Part shown: positions 27,701-36,700 of the stretch, piece after piece
Layout: each line of letters starts with the position of its first letter
How positions within the stretch are numbered: position 1 is the stretch's first letter
Source of the DNA: Panopea generosa
Taxonomy: Eukaryota; Mollusca; Bivalvia; Adapedonta; Hiatellidae
Direction of reading: 5' to 3'
DNA: 64,000 nt
Assembly: GCA_029582155.1 (NCBI GenBank)
Contig: CM055897.1
Coordinates: 16,172,482 to 16,236,481 of the forward strand
The notes under the pieces: model-generated
What the model saw: only the letters and a program-made list of their open reading frames with translations
What the model was told of the DNA's origin: nothing
Database searches by the model: none
Position numbers and translations under genes: made by a program

Positions 27701-30700
27701 CAAAGGCGTCTATATTAGGTGTCCAAAGGCGTCTATATTAGTTGTCCAAAGGCGTCTATATTAGGTGTCCAAAGGCGTCTATATTAGTTGTCCTAAGGTG
27801 TCTATATTAAGTGTCCAAAGGCCTCTATATAAGTTGTCCAAAGGCAATTATATTAGGTGTCCAAAGGCGTCTATATTAGTTGTCCAAAGGCGTCTATATT
27901 AGGTGTCCAAAGGCCTCTATATTAGTTGTCCAAAGGCATCTATAGTAAGGTCCAAAGGCGTCTAAATTAGTTGTCAAAGGCGTCTATATTGGGTGTCCAA
28001 AGGCGTCTGTATTAGTTGTCCAAAGGCGTCTATATTAGGTGTCCAAAGGCGTCTATATTAGTTGTCCAAAGGCGTCTAAATTAGGTGTACTAAGGCGTCT
28101 ATATTAGTTGTCCAAAGGCGTCTATATTAGAGGTGTCCACAGGTGTCTATATTAGGTGTCCAAAGGCGTCTAAATTAGTTGTCCAAAAGCGTCTATATTA
28201 GTTGTCCAAAGGCTTCTATATTAGTTGTCCAAAAACGTCTATATTAGGTGTCCAAAGGCATCTGTATTAGTTGTCCAAAGGCGTCTATATTAGGTGTCCA
28301 AAGGCGTCTATATTAGTTGTCCAAAGGCGTCTATATTAGTTGTCCAAAGGCGTCTATATTAGGTGTCCTAAGGCGTCTATATTAGGTGTCCAAAGGCGTC
28401 TATATTAGAGGTGTCCAAAGGCGTCTATATTAGGTGTCCAAAGGCGTCTATATTAGAGGTCTCCAAAGGCGTCTATATTAGGTGTCCAAAGGCGTCTTTA
28501 TTAGAGGTGTCCAAAGGCATCTATATTAGAGGTGTCCAAAGGCGTCTATATTAGGTGTCCAAATGTGTCTATGTTAGAGGTGTCCAAAGGCATCTATATT
28601 AGAGGTGTCCAAAGGCGTCTGTATTAGGTGTCCAAATGTGTCTATGTTAGAGGTGTCCAAAGGCGTCTATATGAACAAAAGGGTTAAACTTTGTAGTTAT
28701 TGTAAAGTTGCTGCCAATATTCACGCAGTTGTACCTTTTCAGATTTCCAAAAGGGGTCCTTATCCATAAATATTTAATACACACAAATATAGAATGAAGT
28801 ACCAAATAAAACCTCAAGAACATACTAAATTTCTAAAAATAAAAAGCTTTTGGATGAATTGTTTTGAATATAAAAGTGTATTTCTTTTCTGCTTAATGGG
28901 CATATAACTTTTATCAGGATTGTTCAAAATTCTAAAATTGACCAAAATTATAGTTATTTTTCCAATATTCCACGCCTTTATAATAACTCCGTATTCCAAA
29001 AAGATATATTTGAAAATGCCAAAATTATATATTGCTTTCCTAACTTGGGTTACTTGCCTAGGTTAGACTGAAATAAATTTTCTGCTTAAAATGGCAACAT
29101 AGTTTGTAACGTATTAATGAAAATGAGATGCTTTTTATCCATTTTGATATTTATTTTATTTTGTAAGACATTTATAGCATTTTATCCTGATACACTCCTT
29201 TAAAGTGGGTATATCAGGAAGAAAAGCTTTAACTGTCTTAAACAATAAAATGGATAAAAAAAGCATCTCATTATCATCAATAAATAAAATTCAAATTGTT
29301 TGGTATGTCAAATCCACCAAAATGTGACATAGCCGATATTTAAATCGGAGTATGAACTTGAAATGAAATTCCCATTCTCAAAATAGACCGTGCTTAAATA
29401 CTGCTTGAACACTTTTGCATCATCATTCTGACTATTTATAAGATAAAGCAATTTTTACTAAGGATAAACCTGTATAAGGGGTCAAATTAAATTGAAAATA
29501 AAATCCAATGATTGGTTTAGTAAGTCACAAAATATGTTGCCATTTAAAGCAGGAAATCTATTTTAATCTAACTTCAGAGCATAGCCCAAGTTAGGAAAGC
29601 CCTTTTCAATATGTTATTTTGGCATTTTTAAACAGATATCCTTTGGCAACACAGGGTAAATGAGTATATATAGGCATGCTATATTGGAAAAGAATGTTTT
29701 CAGCCAATTTTAAAATTGTGAAAACTCCTGATATATTCCCTTTAAAAATTAAGCAGTAACCACTCATAACTTAATAAAATATCTTTATATTTCCACAAAA
29801 TGTTGAACTTTGTTTCTTAGGCCTCAATGTAGTGCAGTCTATCTCTAAAATTACAATGAAAATATGTTTAATGATAATTCAGATAAATAACAAATTGTAT
29901 TATAGGGGCCAGTCATTATGGCATTGCTGACCTTGAGGCACTGGCTGTCGACACACATAAGTTTGAAAAGCGCTACTCAGATACAATGATTTCTCCCTAC
30001 AATGAGACTACCAAGAAGATATATAATGAACGGTCCCCGATACACCATGTTAATCAATTGACGTGTGCCCTTGCTCTTTTCCAAGGAACTGAAGATATGG
30101 TAGTGACAGTTGCATGCTGCTCACACATACATTCATATATACGAGGGGCATTTCAAAAGTAATGCAACTGGGGTAATATAAAGCACGCATTTGATAGATA
30201 TTAAATCATTTATGCCTCATACCCTAAAAGTAATCCCCCTTGTTACGTACACAAAGTTTCAAACGTTTAATCCAGTTCTTAAAGGCATCTTCATACTCAT
30301 TTTCAGGTATACCCAGCATACACTGATAAACAGCGGACCCCAGGGCCTGTCGGGACCTATACCGTCTACCAGCTAAATGTTTTCTCAGTTTAGGGAACTA
30401 GGTCTGGGGAATATGGTGCATGTGGAAGAACTCAAACCCTTTCCTTGTTAAAAAACGAGGTCACAATAGCAGACTTATGCGCAGGGGCGTTGTCATGCAA
30501 CAGGGATAGGTGCTTTAAGCCAGTGTGTGGGCGACGTTTGAATCATTGTTTTTTAAGTTTCTTCAACACTTTTTCTTTATAAAATATACCAGTCACAGAT
30601 TTTCTATTTGGTACAACCAGTTGCATAATAGGACCATGTATATCAAAGAAAATAACAAACATTGCTTTCATAGCACTGATCAATCTTTTGGCAATCGTGG

Positions 30701-33700
30701 GGCGGCGACAGTTTTTGGTAGCCCATATTTTGTTGTTAATTTTTCTGGTAGGTTCGAGAAAGTGTACCCATGTCTCATCTCCTGTAATAATGTCAGAAAA
30801 CTGCTTTCTTTGATATTTTGGAAACATTTTAAGCAGTTTTCTGGCAGTTTCAAGTCAGACACGCTTTTGCTTGTCTGACAGCAAATGAGGGATCCATCTA
30901 GCTGTAATACGTCTCATCTTTAAATTACATTTTAGAATGCGGAATACGCTTGCGGCTGAAATACCAACTATACTAGCTATCTGATGAACAGTTAGTCTGG
31001 CATCAGACTTAACCACATCACATACTTTGTTAACCATAATGTTAGAAGTAGCACTACAAAGACGTCCCGATTTTGGTGCATCATTAATGGAGTCACAACA
31101 GCTTTTAAACTTCTTAATCCAACCCATGACAGTGGCATACGACACTTCATTCTGTCCATGAACAACACACAATTCGTCAAAAAACTCCTTCGCTGATACG
31201 CCAAGCTGGCATCGAGTCTTTACATAACCTCGAATTTCAGCTGCCTTTACACTTCTCTTGCCAACCATTTTACTATAGTGTCAATGACTATATGTTGCTT
31301 TTATCACTCTATTAGAGATAATACTGTGTGTACACCTGTAAATTTGGTATGTATGTGTAGAGAATGGATGTCTCGCTACATCGGTACAATTTTCACGAAA
31401 ATCCCGTGCAAGGCGAGGCCGCACGATAATCAGTTGCATTACTTTTGAAATGCCCCTCGTATATACGATTCAGCTGCATTTTACCAACTTTGAATGGTTA
31501 AATTTTTGCTTAGCTTGCTATACCTGTTTGTAAATGCTGACTATATTTAGCCTTTTTATAAACAACAATAGCTACATAATATAAATTTTATATTTATAGA
31601 ATGAGGTTCATTATTGTTTAATTGTCTATGGTGATGTCTCAGAAACCTCTCGCACTGCCAAGGTTGTGGGCTCATACCCAGTTTGGTTAAAACACTTTAT
31701 CTGCAGAAGGATCAGGCTTCTCCACAGGCCATTTAGGCACAGGGGCACCCCAGCACTTGACTATCCGAAATGGTATTCCCCAGCTTGAATTCTTGAACAA
31801 AATTTTGCAAAATCTTACCATACTTTCCTCTAAATCACTATTTTTCTTTGCATATCTTTGCTCATTTTAATGTCTAAAATGAAATATACTAAATATGATG
31901 ACTTAAACTGATCAACCCTTTACTCCATAGACACACGTTTTCCCGCACCAATCATAGAAGGACTTTGAAAACAGTGCAGTGTAACAAGCAATCTTAACAC
32001 TTCCTGCACTGTTTTCCACTCTGTCAGTTAATATAAACATAATTCACCCAATAGTTCAAAAGCCTTCTATATTAGAGGTGTCCAAAGGCGTCTATATTAG
32101 AGATGTCCGAAGGCTTCTATATGAAGTAAAGGGTTAATACAAGTTTACAAATGAAAATGTGTTGAAGGTGTTTACAAACTCTTACCCCAGTGCTTGCATT
32201 CCTTCCTGTGGAGAACCTGAGGATGATATTTCTGCTCAGCTTCTTGTATTTGTCAATACATGTACATGTATATACATCTGAAGTCTTTCTTCCTAAATAA
32301 AACTTTTAATGAATAGAGTTAAGTTTTATCACTAGTGGTCCATTAACCCTTTGCTCCATAAGCATTTTCTTGGACTCTTCCAAATTGAAAGCATTAATTC
32401 ACCACATATCAGCAATGGGTGAATTATGTTTATATTAACTGACAGAGTGGAAAACAGTGCAGGAAGTGTTCAGATTGCTAGTTACGAGCTATCTGAACTC
32501 TTTCTGCACTGTTTTTCAAAGGCCTTCTGTGATTGGTGCAGAAAAACGCGTATCTATGGAGTAAAGGGTTAAATATGGACCTGAAAGCCAATATTGCCCC
32601 AGATCAGTCATCTGTGATTTAATCCAAAAAATTAATACACTTATCAGTAGCATGGTCATTAAAATTCACTCATCAGTAGTCAGGTGGTCTACATGTGAGT
32701 CCCTGCCTCAAGGCAAACCTATCACTGTAATGTTGTTAATTGGAACCCAGCTCAGGCAGAGGACTTCATGTGGAAATGTTGGCCAGTTACCTGTGACTGT
32801 ATTATGGTTTTACTCAGCTCTGTAGACACGGGATGCAGCCTATAATAAGGCAAGGTTGGAAAATTCCACTCGTCCACTCATCATGCCGAGTGAACATTTG
32901 ATCAGGACGAGTAAGATTGAAGAAACTAACCTAAATATTTCTTTGATTGTAAGCACTTAGTAAAAATGTTGGAAAGTAGCTTTTATAAGAAATTTCAAAT
33001 CCTGATAAGGAATATGTTGAAAATGTTATTAAACCCCATTCCCTTTCTGTTTGTGATCATATTTTATCCACATATCATGCATGCATTCGCCTGCTTTATG
33101 TACATGAATGCGGTCAAATCCAAGTCATGTGAAAAACATACTTCAATTATTAATAATTCAAACTTTTTTTGATTTCTCAATGACAAAATTTACAAAATAT
33201 TTTGGTATCCCCAGAACTCTCATGATAACAATTATAATGATTTTTTGAAAATTAATTTCACACTTTAATAGATAAACAACTTCAATCCCTCTTATTCTGA
33301 AGTGAACATCTATACCCTATAAACAATCCACGACTGTCCAAATCGACACATGTTTACATAAGAAATTGCTGTTGAGTAATCAGGGTTTGACTGTGTTTTA
33401 CAAACTGTACTTCCCAGGCTAATAAGACATTGCAGCTCAATGTCATTTGCCACTGAATCAAGTGGGAAAGTTATCAGTCCTTGTCGTGATTGAGTACTTG
33501 CTAACATACCTGGATCCCAGGAAGCACTGGTGAGGTTAACTGATTGTTGGTAAGCCCATGATGGCATAAAAATAACGCTAAATATTTAGATAAATTCAAA
33601 CATCATATTTTACGACTAGGGGCCAGTCATTATGGTGTTGCTGATTTGGAGGCACTGGCAAAGGACACACACAAGTTTGAAAGTCGTTATCTAGATTCAA

Positions 33701-36700
33701 TGATTGGTCCCTATGATGGAGTACCAGAGCATGTGCAAGTATACAAAGACAGATCCCCCATAAATCACATTGAACATCTTAACTGTGCATTGTCACTGTT
33801 CCAGGGCGATGAAGATCAGGTATCATTGTTTTCTATGTAAAGCATAATTTCATTGATTGTTTTTATCCATAATCAGTTCTGCTTTATCACCTTACTTAAA
33901 CTTATTTATTTTACATTGATTTTAAAAAAAAAAAAAATCTTAGAAAATTTAGACAATGTTGTATGGTGATTAGCATCGCTTTCAACAATTTTTCAGTCAT
34001 ATCATGACGGTGTCTACTTGAGACAGTATTCTGATCATACTGTCACCGTGCCAACCAGACCTAGAACTCTCCTCTAAATGCTGAGCTTATAGTACCATTT
34101 TTAAAGTCTTTGGTATGACCAGGCCGGGGATCGAACCCATGACTTTCCCCATGAGAGGCGGATGCTCTACCACTAGACCACGCTGCGGTTAGATTAAGAC
34201 AAATAATGCTTCTTGGGTTAAATTAGTACTAAACATATATGGATAAAGTGTTTTAGTCTGCTACACTATACAGCCATAGCAGATTATCAAACCCACGACC
34301 TCTCTATCTAGAAGAGCCTATAAATGACTAACTTTTACATAGACTGCATAACAATGTAAATGTTTCAAAGAACTTCTTAAAAATGCATATTCTGTACCAT
34401 TTTTATTTTGCATGTAGCTTGGTGTTTTGGAATGAATAAAAATGCACTATTTTATTAGTTTATACTAATTTATTTTAGCTTGATTGTGATGAAAGCTCAG
34501 AGCTTATATGAACTGCTCTTAGTTTATACTAATTTAATTTTACTTGATTGCGATGAAATTCAGAGCTTATATGAACCACTTTCAAGTCCACTTCCTGGAT
34601 AGAACAATACTGAGTGTTGTTTTATCAGGGCATCAGGCCCAGCTGGGGATCAAACCCGCAACATCTGGCATGAGCGGCCAACACTCTAACCATTGCATTA
34701 TTGCCGCCACTATTTCAATGAAATTTCAATCTTAAAAAATTTAAAGTTTAGGTAAAAGTTGTTTATAACTGTAAACTGTTTCAAGTAGGATAAAGGAAAC
34801 CTTTAAAATTCTTATTCTTAATTTCAGTCAACTGTTGGCTGTATTTTTTTTATGAGCTGAACAAATTATTTTAATTAAAGATTTATTGTGATGCAGATTT
34901 TATCAAGAAGCTTGTATTATGGTTAATTATGATACAAAATGTCCTTAATACAATATTCTTTAGTATCAAAGTAGCTTTATTCATTGAACTAGTTTTACTC
35001 CAGCAAGTAGAGTTAATGGGTACAGTATTTATATCATACATGTAATATAATGATCATTTCAGATAGTGCCACCTAATCAGGCAGAGATGATGTACAAAGC
35101 TGTAAAAGACAAGGGACTGCCTACAGCATATATCCTGTTTAAAGGTATGGAATATAAGATTCTCAAATTTCTGCTCTTGGAAGATACACACTTTCTTCTA
35201 TGGTGGCGACATCTGACTCACATGACCTGCATGTTTTTTGACACCTTGGGTGAGATGGATACTCAGAATTGATATTTATAATTTTATTATAGGTTTGAGG
35301 TTTGGGTAGAAAATTCTGTTTTGATGGATAATGGTTTTGGTGAGAAAGAGGTACTGATGAGTATCTGCGAAAACAGTCATCACAAGAAATGGTATTATCT
35401 GTAGAAAATGGAAAAACAATGAATGATTCCTTTTAACGCTTTACTTCATATAGAAGCCTTTCGACACCTCTAATATAGACGCCTTTGGACACCTTATATA
35501 GAAGGCTTTTGAATTATTGGGTGAATTATGTTTATATTAACTGACAGAGTGGAAAACAGTGCAGGAAGTGTTCAGATTGCTTGTTATGAGCAATCTGAAC
35601 TCTTTCTGCACTGTTTTCAAAGGTCTTCTGTGATTGGTGCTGGAAAACGTGTATCTATGGGGTAAAGGGTTAACACATTGAATAATTATTTCAGTTTAAT
35701 TCATCAATCCTTATTTAACCACAGTCATTTTAATGACATTATATAATTTACATCACGTATGTTTATGCATCACGTCACAGTGTGAGATTAGTAGGAAAAT
35801 CAAGTGAAGTGTACAATGAAATTTCACACTCAGTAAAAAACATGGAAATCTATGTCTGTGATGCAAGAAACATGCTTATTTGTAATATCGATACCATGTA
35901 AATACATGTATATACAATAAAGTTCATCTAGGGTTTATATTGGTAACATTTTATTATATAAACTCTTCACCTTATATCACATTTATTAATTAAATTATAG
36001 TTTCCCTCAAAAGGCATTCTGGGATTTCAATGAACTTCCACTTCTACATAAAGGTCAATAAATCCTAGAAATGTGCGAGGCTTGTGCTACCTCTTATTAG
36101 TGTGCTAAAATGTAAACGATGAAAAGGGGGTATTAAAAATATTGTACTGGCTTCTGTTCCACCGGTACTTCCTTAAGTTTTACTTCAATGCTTAAAAATT
36201 TAAACTATTTTGACAGGTTATTTATTATTGGTTTAATCAGTGTCAATGAAACCATACACAGTTATAGTGGAATCATAATCACCTAGATGCTTTGCTTGTG
36301 TTGGTGAAACAGGACCCTAGTAAGAAGTGATAAAGTTTATGTTTATTATTTTGCTTTGATTGAGAAACAAGTTATTACAAATCGCGCTCGATTAAGTGGT
36401 TAATACCCTAATATGGAAATGAGGTTGTCTGCATCATTCAGTGAATATATTTGTAATTATATTGTAGGTGAACAGCATGGCTTCAGAAAGGCTGAGAATG
36501 TTCAGAAAGCCCTTGATGGGGAATTCTATTTCTTTTCGAAAGTGTTTGGATATGAAGCAGCTGATGATAATATTGAGGTCAGTATACATATATATATATA
36601 TACCTGGTGAGGTGTAATGCCAATCATCAGAGTATATATACACTTGGTGAGGTGTCATGCCAATCGTTCGAGTATATATACACCAGGTGAGGTGTAATGC

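Noticed and set aside
30543..31268. An active mariner transposase
   Set aside because: The reading frame is broken between the helix-turn-helix part and the catalytic part, and stops occur after it.
33620..33819. A separate second peptidase gene
   Set aside because: Only this one exon is duplicated. Upstream and downstream exons occur once, and phases fit insertion into the same gene as an alternative.
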